Source: Coriobacteriaceae bacterium (GTDB lineage: Bacteria; Actinomycetota; Coriobacteriia; Coriobacteriales; UMGS124). From it: a stretch of DNA of 61,463 nt. The DNA lies in the NCBI GenBank assembly GCA_019421015.1, contig JAHZGC010000004.1, forward strand, positions 126,367 through 187,829, given 5' to 3'. Of this stretch, positions 25,668-33,710 are shown piece after piece. Below the pieces are notes generated by a model. The model had not been told where the DNA came from. It ran no database searches and was given only the letters and a program-made list of their open reading frames with translations. The position numbers and the translations under genes were made by a program. Position 1 is the stretch's first letter; every line of letters starts with the position of its first letter.

Positions 25668-27032
25668 CTAGTTTTTGAGGGAGTTGAGCGGTGCCGGGAT
25701 CTGGCCGCCGCGGTGTGCGAAGACGTAGCCTGCATGGGAGTTGAGCTCCTGGACGGGGGCGCTGCCGAACAGGCCGCCGAACTCGAGCCGCTCTCCCACG
25801 GTCTTGCCGATGGCGGGGATCACGCGGACCGCGGTTGTCTTGTTGTTGATGACGCCGATGGCCATCTCGTCAGCGATGAAGCCGGCCAGGGCCTCCACGC
25901 TCGTGTCGCCGGGGACGGCCACCATGTCGAGGCCGACGGAGCACACGCAGGTCATGGCCTCGAGCTTCTCGAGCGAGAGGGCCCCCGCCTCGACGGCTCG
26001 GATCATGCCTGCGTCTTCGGAGACGGGGATAAAGGCGCCCGAAAGGCCGCCGACGCTCGAGCTCGCCATGACGCCGCCCTTCTTCACGGCGTCGTTGAGC
26101 ATGGCCAGGGCGGCCGTGGTGCCGGGGCCGCCGCAGGTCCCCACGCCGATGGCCTCGAGGACCTCGGCCACCGAGTCGCCCACGGCGGGCGTGGGGGCCA
26201 GCGAGAGGTCGACGATGCCCATCTTGACCCCGAGCCTGCGCGACGCCTCGCGGGCCATGAGCTCGCCGACGCGGGTGATCTTGAACGCGGTGGCTTTGAT
26301 GGTCTCGGCCACGGTCTGGAAGTCGGCGGTCGACGGGAGGCTGCGAATGGCCGACACCATGACGCCGGGACCCGAGACGCCCACGTTGATGACCTCGTCG
26401 GCCTCGCCGGGCCCGTGCACCGCGCCGGCCATGAAGGGGGAGTCTTCGACCATGTTCGAGAAGATCACGAGCTTGGCGGCACCGTAGCAGTTGATGTCGA
26501 CCGTGGCTTGGGCGGCGTCCTTGACCACCTGGGCCGCGCGCAGCACGGCGTCCATGTTGATGCCGGCACGCACGCTCGCCACGTTGAGGCTCGAGCAGAC
26601 GCGGCTGGTGCTGGCCAGCGCGGAGGGGATGGAGTCCATGAGGCGCGCGTCGGCGTCGCCAATCCCCTTTTGGACCATGGCGCTAAAGCCGCCCACGAAG
26701 TCGACGCCCACGGCCTCGGCGGCGCTGTCCATGGCCTTGGCGAGCGGGGTGAGGTCACGCGCCTTGGTGGCTGCGGCGATCATGGCCATGGGGGTCACGC
26801 TGATGCGCTTGTTCACGATCGGGATGCCGTACTCGCGCTCGAGGGCCTCGGCCACGCTCACGAGCCGATCGGCCGCGGTGGTCATGCGGTTGTAGACCTT
26901 GCGCGCCATGACGTCGATATCCTCGTCGGCGCAGCACATGGTGTTGATGCCCATGGTGATGGTGCGCACGTCGAGGTTTTGCTGGGCGACCATGTTGAGG
27001 GTCTCGCCGATTTCCTTAATGTCGATGGACAC
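25668..27032 (-). CDS. PFL family protein (UPF0210/DUF711)
   Basis: 454 residues from GTG 27032, behind AAAGGAG with 7-nt spacing; the longer open frame upstream is an artefact. Opening SIDIKEIGETLNMVAQQNLDVRTITMGIN, then a Gly-rich body (VGGFSAMVQKG, GVSGPGVM, GTCGGPGTTAALAML) match UPF0210, a conserved cytosolic family related to pyruvate-formate-lyase-like folds. In many bacteria it is paired with a small ACT-domain gene (UPF0237), which is missing here. No activity is established for the family. Confidence 0.85.
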   Translation of the reverse strand: MSIDIKEIGETLNMVAQQNLDVRTITMGINTMCCADEDIDVMARKVYNRMTTAADRLVSVAEALEREYGIPIVNKRISVTPMAMIAAATKARDLTPLAKAMDSAAEAVGVDFVGGFSAMVQKGIGDADARLMDSIPSALASTSRVCSSLNVASVRAGINMDAVLRAAQVVKDAAQATVDINCYGAAKLVIFSNMVEDSPFMAGAVHGPGEADEVINVGVSGPGVMVSAIRSLPSTADFQTVAETIKATAFKITRVGELMAREASRRLGVKMGIVDLSLAPTPAVGDSVAEVLEAIGVGTCGGPGTTAALAMLNDAVKKGGVMASSSVGGLSGAFIPVSEDAGMIRAVEAGALSLEKLEAMTCVCSVGLDMVAVPGDTSVEALAGFIADEMAIGVINNKTTAVRVIPAIGKTVGERLEFGGLFGSAPVQELNSHAGYVFAHRGGQIPAPLNSLKN

Positions 27033-27341
27033 GGGTGCTCTCCTTTGGGGGGCTGGGGTGCGGGCGACGTACCTTTCTGCGCCCATTGTATGCGGTCGCC
27101 GCTGTGCCCGGGCCACCGTGCTGCGTTCGCCATGGTATATCCGGGTGGCCCGGAGCCCGGCGGCCGTTTCTGTTTTGCGAAAGGCATGGCGGTGTTTGCG
27201 GACTTCGCGGGGGCCAATGGTGCAGGTAAAACCATAACGGTCTTGTTGAGCGTACATCTTAACAAGAGGTTTAACGACGACTTGAGCGATAATTGCCGCA
27301 ACCGATAGCCGTCCCGCTTTGATTTGGAGGATGTGCCGCGC
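27033..27341. promoter_or_regulatory. Divergent promoter region
   Basis: 309 bp between the divergent PFL and trmO genes. No gene is recognised. It ends with an AT-rich, non-coding stretch at about 27225-27330, which probably contains the trmO promoter. No clear -35/-10 pair was identified. Confidence 0.3.
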
Positions 27342-28091
27342 ATGTCGTTGACCATCGACCCCATCGCCTTCGTCCGCACCCCCTACCCCACCAAGTTCGG
27401 CGTCCCGCGACAGCCCGGCCTTGTGGACGCCCTCGAAGCGCGCGTCGAGTTTGCGCCCGCCTTTCGGAACCCGGATGCCTTGCGGGGCCTCGAGGGGTTC
27501 GACTATATCTGGCTCATCTGGGGCTTCTCGCACAACGGTCGCGAGGGGGCGTGGTCGCCGACCGTGCGTCCACCCGTTTTGGGCGGGACCCGTCGCATGG
27601 GGGTCTTTGCCACGCGGTCGAGCTTCAGGCCCAACGGTCTGGGCCTCTCGTCGGTGCGCCTGCTGGGCGTGGAGCCCGACGCCGTCTATGAGGACGGCTC
27701 CTGCGGCCCCGCGCTGCGCGTGGCCGGAGCCGACATGGTCGACGGAACGCCGGTCTACGACGTCAAGCCCTACCTGCCCTCCTCCGACAGCCACCCCGGC
27801 GCCCAGACGGGCTGGAAGCAGGAGGCTCCCTGGTCCGAGCTGGCCGTGGCGTGGGACGACGGCGAGTCCGAGAAGGTCCCCGAGCACCTGCGGGCAGGCG
27901 TGGTGCAGCTGCTGCGCCAGGACCCCCGGCCGGCCTATACGCGCACGGGGCAGGAGGGGCGGCTCTTTTGGGTGCCGGTGGCAGACCTGGCGATCTGGTT
28001 CAGCGTCGAGGGGGAGACGCTCACGGTGCGCCGCGTCGTGCGTCTCGACGAGGAACAGATGGCCCGCCTGCGTGCCACCGGTACGATTTAG
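27342..28091 (+). CDS. trmO: tRNA (N6-threonylcarbamoyladenosine37-N6) methyltransferase, TrmO/TsaA family
   Basis: 249 residues from ATG 27342 (GGAGG at 27326-27330). Opening I-A-F-V-R-T-P-Y-P-T-K-F-G-V-P-R-Q-P, then FDYIWLIWGFSHN, and the family hallmark RRMGVFATRSSFRPNGLGLS, which binds S-adenosylmethionine and substrate. TrmO methylates t6A37 of tRNA-Thr(GGU) in E. coli. The C-terminal part from ~165 is the usual less conserved extension. Confidence 0.92.
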   Translation: MSLTIDPIAFVRTPYPTKFGVPRQPGLVDALEARVEFAPAFRNPDALRGLEGFDYIWLIWGFSHNGREGAWSPTVRPPVLGGTRRMGVFATRSSFRPNGLGLSSVRLLGVEPDAVYEDGSCGPALRVAGADMVDGTPVYDVKPYLPSSDSHPGAQTGWKQEAPWSELAVAWDDGESEKVPEHLRAGVVQLLRQDPRPAYTRTGQEGRLFWVPVADLAIWFSVEGETLTVRRVVRLDEEQMARLRATGTI

Positions 28092-28187
28092 AAGCGCATT
28101 GCATACAAATCGGCGTGCTGCCGGTCGCGGCCTCCCCGCTCGTGCGATACTTAGCCGAACGGTTTTGGGACGGGAGGGGAGGCGGGC

Positions 28188-30236
28188 GTGGACAAGGTCA
28201 AGATCAAGGGCGTTCCTCGTTGGCGCCTGCGGCCGCGCACCCTGCTGACGGCGCTTCTGGTCGTCGCCATCGTCGCGGTCGCCTGGACCCAACGCGCCAC
28301 CGTCGTCTCAGTCGTCCAGGCCATGACCCAGGGTGCGGTGCCCGCCATCGTGGCCGCCCTGGTGTTCGAGTCGGTGCGCATCCTGTTCCACGCGGCGGCC
28401 TATACGCGCTCGTTTCGTCTCATCGGGGCCGACGTTCCCCTCTCGGCGACGGTTCCCGCCTGGTTCAAGGCGGTCTTTATGAACACCGTACTCCCGTCGG
28501 GGGGCACGAGCGGCATGGCCGCCGTCGTGGACAGTGCCCGCAGCCGTGGGGTGGCGGTGGGTTCGGCCACCACAGCCACGCTGTATACCCAGACCTGTTA
28601 CTACTCGTCGATCTTCCTCGTGGTGGTGGTCGGGTTCGTCGTCATGGCCCGTACCGGCGGCCTCGATGTGGGCACCGTGCTCATCGGTTCGATCATGGGT
28701 GTGGCGGCCCTGGCCTTTGTGGGGCTTCTCGCCATGGGCCACTATGCCGCCGGCACGCTGCAACGCTTCATGCGTTGGGTCGAACGCCTGGTCGTCCGTG
28801 TGTGCGGGGCCTTGAGGCTCAAGAAGGCGCCGCAGCCCTGGGCCGACGCCCTTGTGCGTTCCTTTAGCGGGGCCGCCACCGAGCTCTCCCGCCACCCCAA
28901 GCAGGCGCTCGCCGTTTTTGCCGTCATGGTCGCGGCCATGGTCTTCGACATGCTCGCCTTTGTGGCGAGCGGCGTGGCCTTTGGCATCGTGCGGCCCGAC
29001 GCCCTGTTCGCCGGCTATGTGACGGCTATCGTGTTCAACAGCTTTAACGTGACGCCCGGAGGCGTGGGCATCGTCGAGGGGCTCGCTTCGGCGGTGCTGG
29101 CCGGCTATGGCTACCCGGTGGCCCTCTGCGTGTCGGCGGTGCTCGTGTACCGCGCTGCCATGTATTGGATCCCCTTTGTCGTAGGCGGTGTCATGATGCA
29201 TGTCACCGGGGCCTTTGGGGCTTCCCGGGCGGCGTCTCCGACGGAGGGGGAGCCCGCGGGGTCCGAGACCGCGCGGGACCGTATGGTGGGTGCGGCCGCT
29301 GCCGTCGTGGACCGCATGGCGGAGGAGGAGGCGCCCGTCTATGTGCGCCGCCGCCGTTCCGACGTCTCGTTCAGAGAGCGGGTCCTGGCGTTCGTCCGCG
29401 ACAAAGTGGAGTTGCGCACGGCCGTGAGCGCGGCGCTGCTGGCGCTCTGCGGCGTCGTGGGGCTCGCTGCTGCGGCGCTCCCGGCCGACCCGGTCACGGT
29501 GGCGGCGATCACGACCCACGTGGCGCAGCGGATACCCCCGTTGAACCCCGTCGCCATGGTGGTCTTCTCGTACCTGTTGCTCGTGCTTGTGCCGGGCATT
29601 CTCATCCACGACCAGGGCAACTGGCTCATGGCGTTCGTGGGCCTGCTGTGCTTGGGGATAAGCACTGCGCTTGCGGGCCGCAGCGTGTGGGTCATGCTCC
29701 TGGTGGTGGCGGTTCTTGTCGTGCTTGTGCTCTGGCACCGCTGCTTCGAGGAGCACGGCTTCTTGCTAAGCCTGAGACGGCTCCTGGCAGTGCTTGTGTA
29801 TGCGCTGCTTTTGGCCGTCGGCTACGCTCTTGTCGGCTCGTTGTTTATAAGGGGCGACCTGGCGCCCGACCCCGGTATCGGTGGGGCGCTTTGGATGGGC
29901 CTGCAGGCTTTGGTGGCGCGCCCCTCGCTGCCGGGCGTGGTGGTCGGGCCGCAGGCGGCATGGTTTTTTATGAGCGTCTGGGCCATCACGGTGATGTTGA
30001 GCCTCATTGTGGGCTACGTGGTCGTTCGCGTGGCGATCCGCCGCATCGCGGGCTGGTGCCGTCCCGAACGCCGCCGCGCCCGTGCGGTGTCGCGCGCCGA
30101 GTCGTCCGCCGCCGCGGCGGAGCGCAGGGCCGTGCGCCGCGAGCGGTGGTTGGGGCGCTGGGACGTCTTGGTGGCGCGTGTTCGGATGTTCCTGGGCAGG
30201 GACGGAGACGATGAGGGAGGAGACGGGCGTCGGTGA
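28188..30236 (+). CDS. MprF/YbhN-like polytopic membrane protein (LPG-synthase TM domain without transferase)
   Basis: 682 residues from GTG 28188 behind GGGAGGCGGG. The N-terminal ~340 residues are the UPF0104/lysylphosphatidylglycerol synthase TM domain: F-N-T-V-L-P-S-G-G-T-style loop (FMNTVLPSGGTSG) and FNSFNVTPGGVGIVEGLASAVLAGYG. After a charged linker with an Arg-rich patch comes a second block of about seven helices that resembles the middle part of MprF. The cytosolic aminoacyl-transferase domain of MprF is absent and replaced by a basic Arg-rich tail. It is therefore probably a lipid flippase or carrier, not a synthase. Confidence 0.75.
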   Translation: MDKVKIKGVPRWRLRPRTLLTALLVVAIVAVAWTQRATVVSVVQAMTQGAVPAIVAALVFESVRILFHAAAYTRSFRLIGADVPLSATVPAWFKAVFMNTVLPSGGTSGMAAVVDSARSRGVAVGSATTATLYTQTCYYSSIFLVVVVGFVVMARTGGLDVGTVLIGSIMGVAALAFVGLLAMGHYAAGTLQRFMRWVERLVVRVCGALRLKKAPQPWADALVRSFSGAATELSRHPKQALAVFAVMVAAMVFDMLAFVASGVAFGIVRPDALFAGYVTAIVFNSFNVTPGGVGIVEGLASAVLAGYGYPVALCVSAVLVYRAAMYWIPFVVGGVMMHVTGAFGASRAASPTEGEPAGSETARDRMVGAAAAVVDRMAEEEAPVYVRRRRSDVSFRERVLAFVRDKVELRTAVSAALLALCGVVGLAAAALPADPVTVAAITTHVAQRIPPLNPVAMVVFSYLLLVLVPGILIHDQGNWLMAFVGLLCLGISTALAGRSVWVMLLVVAVLVVLVLWHRCFEEHGFLLSLRRLLAVLVYALLLAVGYALVGSLFIRGDLAPDPGIGGALWMGLQALVARPSLPGVVVGPQAAWFFMSVWAITVMLSLIVGYVVVRVAIRRIAGWCRPERRRARAVSRAESSAAAAERRAVRRERWLGRWDVLVARVRMFLGRDGDDEGGDGRR

Positions 30237-30272
30237 GGAAGGCCGGCCCGTTCACCGGATTGGGGGAGACCG

Positions 30273-30806
30273 ATGTTTCTGTCGTTCGAGGGGCGTACAC
30301 CTGCGGTCGGACAGCGCGTCTATGTGGATGATTCGGCACGGGTCATCGGGCTTGTAGAGCTCGGTGACGACGCCGTGGTGCTTCCCGGCGCGGTGATTCG
30401 CGGCGACTACGACGATATCCGCATCGGCGCCGGCAGCGTCGTCGAGGACGGCTGCGTCTTGCATGCCGACGAGGGCGGCCTGACCGTGGGGGAGCGGGTG
30501 GTCATCGGCCACGGGGCGGTGGTCCACGGTTCCACGGTAGGCGATGATGTGCTCATCGGCATGGGCGCCACGGTACTGGCGCACTCGGTCATAGGGGAGG
30601 GCTCGCTGGTCGCGGCGGGGGCGTTGGTGCCGGAGGGAATGGAGGTCTCTCCGGGTTCGCTCGTCATGGGGGTGCCGGCCCGCGTGGTGCGTCCGGTGAG
30701 CGAGGGACAGCGCGCATACATCGCCTTTGCGGGGGAGTATTACCGCGCCTGGGGCGAGCAGTGCCGGGCCGGCGCCATGCGCCCGGTGGAGCCGCGAAGT
30801 TTGTGA
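30273..30806 (+). CDS. Gamma-carbonic-anhydrase-like left-handed beta-helix protein
   Basis: 177 residues made of hexapeptide repeats (V-x-L-G-D-D-A-V-V-L-P-G-A-V-I-R-G-D type), so a left-handed beta helix trimer. Three histidines that bind zinc or iron are placed as in the gamma class: one in V-L-H-A-D-E and two in VIGHGAVVHGSTV. It ends in a helix that packs on the trimer. Members include carbonic anhydrases and inactive relatives; activity here is not certain. It lies 36 bp after the membrane protein gene and may share its transcript. Confidence 0.85.
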   Translation: MFLSFEGRTPAVGQRVYVDDSARVIGLVELGDDAVVLPGAVIRGDYDDIRIGAGSVVEDGCVLHADEGGLTVGERVVIGHGAVVHGSTVGDDVLIGMGATVLAHSVIGEGSLVAAGALVPEGMEVSPGSLVMGVPARVVRPVSEGQRAYIAFAGEYYRAWGEQCRAGAMRPVEPRSL

Positions 30807-30976
30807 CAGTTTTCGTCGGAAGGGCGGCGCTGCGCTTGTTCATGTGAGAGGCCTGTTCCAGGTGCCTAGGGCTCTGCGCAACGTTACCAAACCGTAGTTT
30901 TTGACCGCGGGTAGCCCGCCTGCCAAGAGTTGGTTGCCAAACGAGCACATCGCGTTTGGAACGGCGTCCGGATCGG

Positions 30977-31198
30977 TAGATAGCGCCGCGTTTTGGGGGT
31001 TCGGGATAGGAAGAAACAGGGGGAGAGGCCCCGACGTTCCGGGCTCCCTCTACATAGGCAGAAATCCCTGCGGCCGACACCCCTTCTGAACTGCTGTTTT
31101 GTTGAACGCCGTATTGCAGTGGGAGGGCAATCGTTCCCGAGGGAGGCCCGGGGCGGCCTGGAGCCTATCCCGAACCCTAATTATGCGGAAGTATCTCG
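30977..31198. repeat. ~222-bp inverted-repeat element, copy 2
   Basis: The left end (30977-31010, GGTTCGGGATAGG) and right end (31164-31198, CCTATCCCGAACC then TGCGGAAGTATCTCG) are inverted repeats. The half 31004-31107, reverse complemented, aligns with 10111-10220, sharing AGTTCAGAAGGGGTGT and the CGGGGC...CCTATCC end. It is thus an inverted copy of the element at 10012-10237. Confidence 0.7.
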
Positions 31199-31323
31199 CT
31201 TTTCGGGGCCCGGGCAGGTGACTGGGGTTCGAGCGCCAGGGATGCGCACCCAATGTGCGCCCTTTGCGCCTGCCAACGCCGCAGCCCCATATACGGGGCA
31301 CTTCGGGACACAGCTCGGGACAC

Positions 31324-31353
31324 AAAAAAGCCGGGAGGCTGCTACCCCTCCCG
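31324..31353 (-). terminator. Terminator of tRNA-Val
   Basis: On the minus strand CGGGAGG pairs with CCTCCCG (31347-31353 with 31332-31338) and is followed by six T (A at 31324-31329). Confidence 0.85.
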
Positions 31354-31367
31354 ACCTGTGGTTTCGA

Positions 31368-31443
31368 TGGTGGGCGATGAGGGATTCGAACCCCCGGCCT
31401 TGTGCGTGTAAGGCACCTGCGCTAGCCGCTGCGCCAATCGCCC
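31368..31443 (-). tRNA. tRNA-Val (anticodon UAC)
   Basis: 76 nt on the minus strand. The acceptor stem GGGCGAT/ATCGCCC pairs fully, the T arm has GGTTCGAATCC, the anticodon loop is C-T-T-A-C-A-C (UAC), and A plus CCA is encoded at the 3' end. The first anticodon-stem pair is a G-A mismatch, which is tolerable. A terminator follows directly. Confidence 0.93.
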
Positions 31444-31559
31444 GAATATCCTATGCAGGATAGCACAACCCCTCGATGTCGTGGTCCCCACTGCCAATCC
31501 CCACAGCTCGTCTATAGTGCTCAGGTTTTACAGGCCAAATGACCATGGCCAGGCCGGCT

Positions 31560-32537
31560 CTATCCCTGCCGTTCCCCGTAGACCTCCGGATTAACCACGT
31601 CTTCGGGCCGCCGTCCCTCAAGGACGTCGATGACGTGCTGCATTGCCCGGGTGCGCAGCTCTACCCCCGACTCCTCCGACCAATAGGCGCAGTGCGGGGT
31701 GAGCACGGTGTGGGGCGCCTTGAGCAGGGGGTCGTCGGGGGAGATGGGTTCTTCCTCAAAGACGTCGATGCCCGCTCCCCACAGGCGGCCCTCCTCCAGC
31801 GAGCGGGCCAGGGCTGCGGTGTCGACCACGGCGCCGCGCGAGGTGTTCACCACCACGGCCCCCGGTTTCATGAGCGCCAGCTTGTCGGCATCCAGCAGAT
31901 GGTGCGTCTCGGGGGTGAGCGCCGTGTGAAAGCTCACCACGTCGCAGGTCCTGAGCAGCTCCTCAAAGGTCAACACCGGGTAGCCCTCGGGCGTGGTGGT
32001 ACCGGGGGTCAGGGCGTGCGACCAGCAGGCCACCTTAAAGCCCAGCCCCACCGCCTTGCGCGCGGTGGCCCGGCCGATGTGGCCCATGCCGGCGACCCCA
32101 AAGGTGCGCCCGCGGACCTGCCCCAGCGGGCGCCGTCGCGCGAAGTCCCACGTACCTGCGCGCAGGTCGGCGTCGAGCTCGTTTGTGCGCCTCAGCACGT
32201 CGAGGGTCAGGGCGATGGCATGGTCCGACACAACCTCGGTGGCATAGCCGGGCACGTTGCACACCACCACGCCGTGGTCGGTGGCCGCCTGCAGGTCCAC
32301 CGTGTCGACCCCCACGCCGGTGCGGCTCACGACCTTGAGCTGGGGGAGCGCCTCAAAGACCTTGCGGGTGAACTGGCCGTAGCTGGTCTCGACGCCCGCC
32401 GCCCCGTGTGCCCCCTCGATGATGGCTTGGGGGTCGCGTCCCGGCGATTCGGTTACCGAGAAGCCCGCCTTGGCCGCCATCGTTCGCTCGAAGTCGGTGT
32501 TGTCGAAGTCCAAGTTGCACAGCGCGATGGTCGGCAT
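31560..32537 (-). CDS. D-isomer 2-hydroxyacid dehydrogenase family protein
   Basis: 325 residues. NAD-binding motif G-V-A-G-M-G-H-I-G-R-A near 153-163; catalytic Arg in NTSRGAVVD, Glu in GIDVFEEEP and His in TPHCAYWS complete the R-E-H triad of the family. C-terminal-binding-protein/phosphoglycerate-dehydrogenase-like members reduce 2-oxoacids or oxidise D-2-hydroxyacids in the cytosol. The substrate is not evident. It is not of the VanH type judged by context: no D-Ala-D-Lac genes are nearby. Confidence 0.88.
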   Translation of the reverse strand: MPTIALCNLDFDNTDFERTMAAKAGFSVTESPGRDPQAIIEGAHGAAGVETSYGQFTRKVFEALPQLKVVSRTGVGVDTVDLQAATDHGVVVCNVPGYATEVVSDHAIALTLDVLRRTNELDADLRAGTWDFARRRPLGQVRGRTFGVAGMGHIGRATARKAVGLGFKVACWSHALTPGTTTPEGYPVLTFEELLRTCDVVSFHTALTPETHHLLDADKLALMKPGAVVVNTSRGAVVDTAALARSLEEGRLWGAGIDVFEEEPISPDDPLLKAPHTVLTPHCAYWSEESGVELRTRAMQHVIDVLEGRRPEDVVNPEVYGERQG

Positions 32538-32603
32538 GGCTGTCCTTTCGGTCGATGCGCGTCGTCGGCTCCCCGCGGTAGGTCGGGGTCGTCCAAAGGC
32601 TAT

Positions 32604-33626
32604 CTACCCGAGCCGCAGGCGGGCGAAGCGTGGGGACAGGCCGGCCACATAGTCCCACTGGCGCATCATATAGCCGCGCAGAACGCGGGTTGCCTTGCGG
32701 TAGGCCTCGTTTGCGGTTGCAGGATCGTCCAAGCAGGTCGCAACGGCCCGGGCCGCCGCCGCGCCGCTTTCGAGCGCCGACGAGATGCCCTCGCCCATGG
32801 GGTTGAGAAACCCCGCCGCCTCGCCGCAGCGCAAAAGGCGCCCCGACCCCAGGTCGAGCGGGCAGCCGGGGAGTACCGCGGGCATCGCCCACGTCTCTTG
32901 ACGCAGGGGTTCGTCGGCCGCAAAACCGTGGTGGGTCCTCAAGTAGTCCAAAAAGCGCCTATGGTAGAGCCTTGCCTCTTTTGGTGTGCCGGCTGCCGAC
33001 CCCGCCACGAGCAGACCGTCCTTCACGTTAAGCCAGGCGTCATAGGTCGAGAGGTACTCTTGGAGAAACCCGTAGAAGTAGCGTGGGTCCAGATCGCAGC
33101 GCCCGCGGTGGAAGGTCTGGTAGGTCACGACGGGGCGTGCCCCGCCTTTGTGCCCTGCGACCCCACGACAGTCCAGCACGAAGCGGGACCTCTCCAGGCG
33201 GGTGCCGCCGCCGGTGCGCAGGCGAACCGTCGGCCAGCCTGCCTCGGGGACGCCGGGGAGCACGGTGCCCCCCGTGCCCGCAGCCAGCACGGCCCCGGCC
33301 TCAGCTGCGCCGGAGGCGAGCCACGCGTCGAACGGCGCACGCCAGACGTTGAGCCCTTCCTGGTCCGAGGGGTGCTCGACCCCGCCGCCGTCGACCAGCA
33401 CCATGCCGGCCGTTCGGACGGGCGTGCAGGTGGTGTGGGCGGGAACCGGCTGGCCAAAGATGCGCTCCACCGCAGTGAGGTTGCGCCGGATCAGCGAGCC
33501 CGAGCAGGATTTCTCGCGCGGCAAGCGCCTGCGCTCCACGGCCAACACCCGCAGCCCTGATGCGGCCAGCGTGCGTGCGGCCGCGCACCCGGCCGGCCCA
33601 AGCCCGAGCACGATTGCGTCCCACAT
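32604..33626 (-). CDS. FAD-dependent oxidoreductase (geranylgeranyl-reductase-like)
   Basis: 340 residues from ATG 33626 (GGGAGGAAACC upstream). Opens with the FAD Rossmann motif LGLGPAGCAAARTLAASGLRV (positions ~8-28), has an ERRRLPREKSCSG segment like the K-x-C-G-G of geranylgeranyl reductases, and ends with the second FAD motif CGEAAGFLNPMGEGISSALESG. Enzymes of this group reduce isoprenoid or polyketide double bonds or act on quinone precursors. The substrate is unknown. It lies 66 bp upstream of the dehydrogenase gene on the same strand, so the two may share a transcript. Confidence 0.8.
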   Translation of the reverse strand: MWDAIVLGLGPAGCAAARTLAASGLRVLAVERRRLPREKSCSGSLIRRNLTAVERIFGQPVPAHTTCTPVRTAGMVLVDGGGVEHPSDQEGLNVWRAPFDAWLASGAAEAGAVLAAGTGGTVLPGVPEAGWPTVRLRTGGGTRLERSRFVLDCRGVAGHKGGARPVVTYQTFHRGRCDLDPRYFYGFLQEYLSTYDAWLNVKDGLLVAGSAAGTPKEARLYHRRFLDYLRTHHGFAADEPLRQETWAMPAVLPGCPLDLGSGRLLRCGEAAGFLNPMGEGISSALESGAAAARAVATCLDDPATANEAYRKATRVLRGYMMRQWDYVAGLSPRFARLRLG

Positions 33627-33655
33627 GGTTTCCTCCCAAGCCTCCCACAAACAAA

Positions 33656-33694
33656 GGGCGGGGCCGGCCCCCATAAAAAGGCCGACCCCGCCCC
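33656..33694 (-). terminator. Terminator after the AlbA_2 regulator gene
   Basis: A GC-rich stem (33656-33669 with 33681-33694) is followed on the minus strand by TTTGTTTG. The loop also contains five T. Confidence 0.7.
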
Positions 33695-33710
33695 GATGTC
33701 CGTGCCGGAT

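Larger units (their letters stand above)
30807..31367. other. Non-coding stretch before tRNA-Val
   Basis: 561 bp without a convincing gene. It contains the second ~222-bp inverted-repeat element (30977-31198) and a short stretch at about 31290-31330 (tandem CGGGACACA) whose forward translation resembles the tail of tyrosine integrases next to tRNA genes. That resemblance is only by eye. Confidence 0.4.

Noticed and set aside
25668..28292. An 874-residue open frame on the minus strand
   Set aside because: Only the last 454 codons (from GTG 27032 with AAAGGAG) look like a protein family; the rest is the antisense of trmO.
30993..31463. A 156-residue frame across the repeat element and tRNA-Val
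   Set aside because: It overlaps the inverted-repeat element and the antisense of a tRNA; the recognisable end is tRNA sequence.
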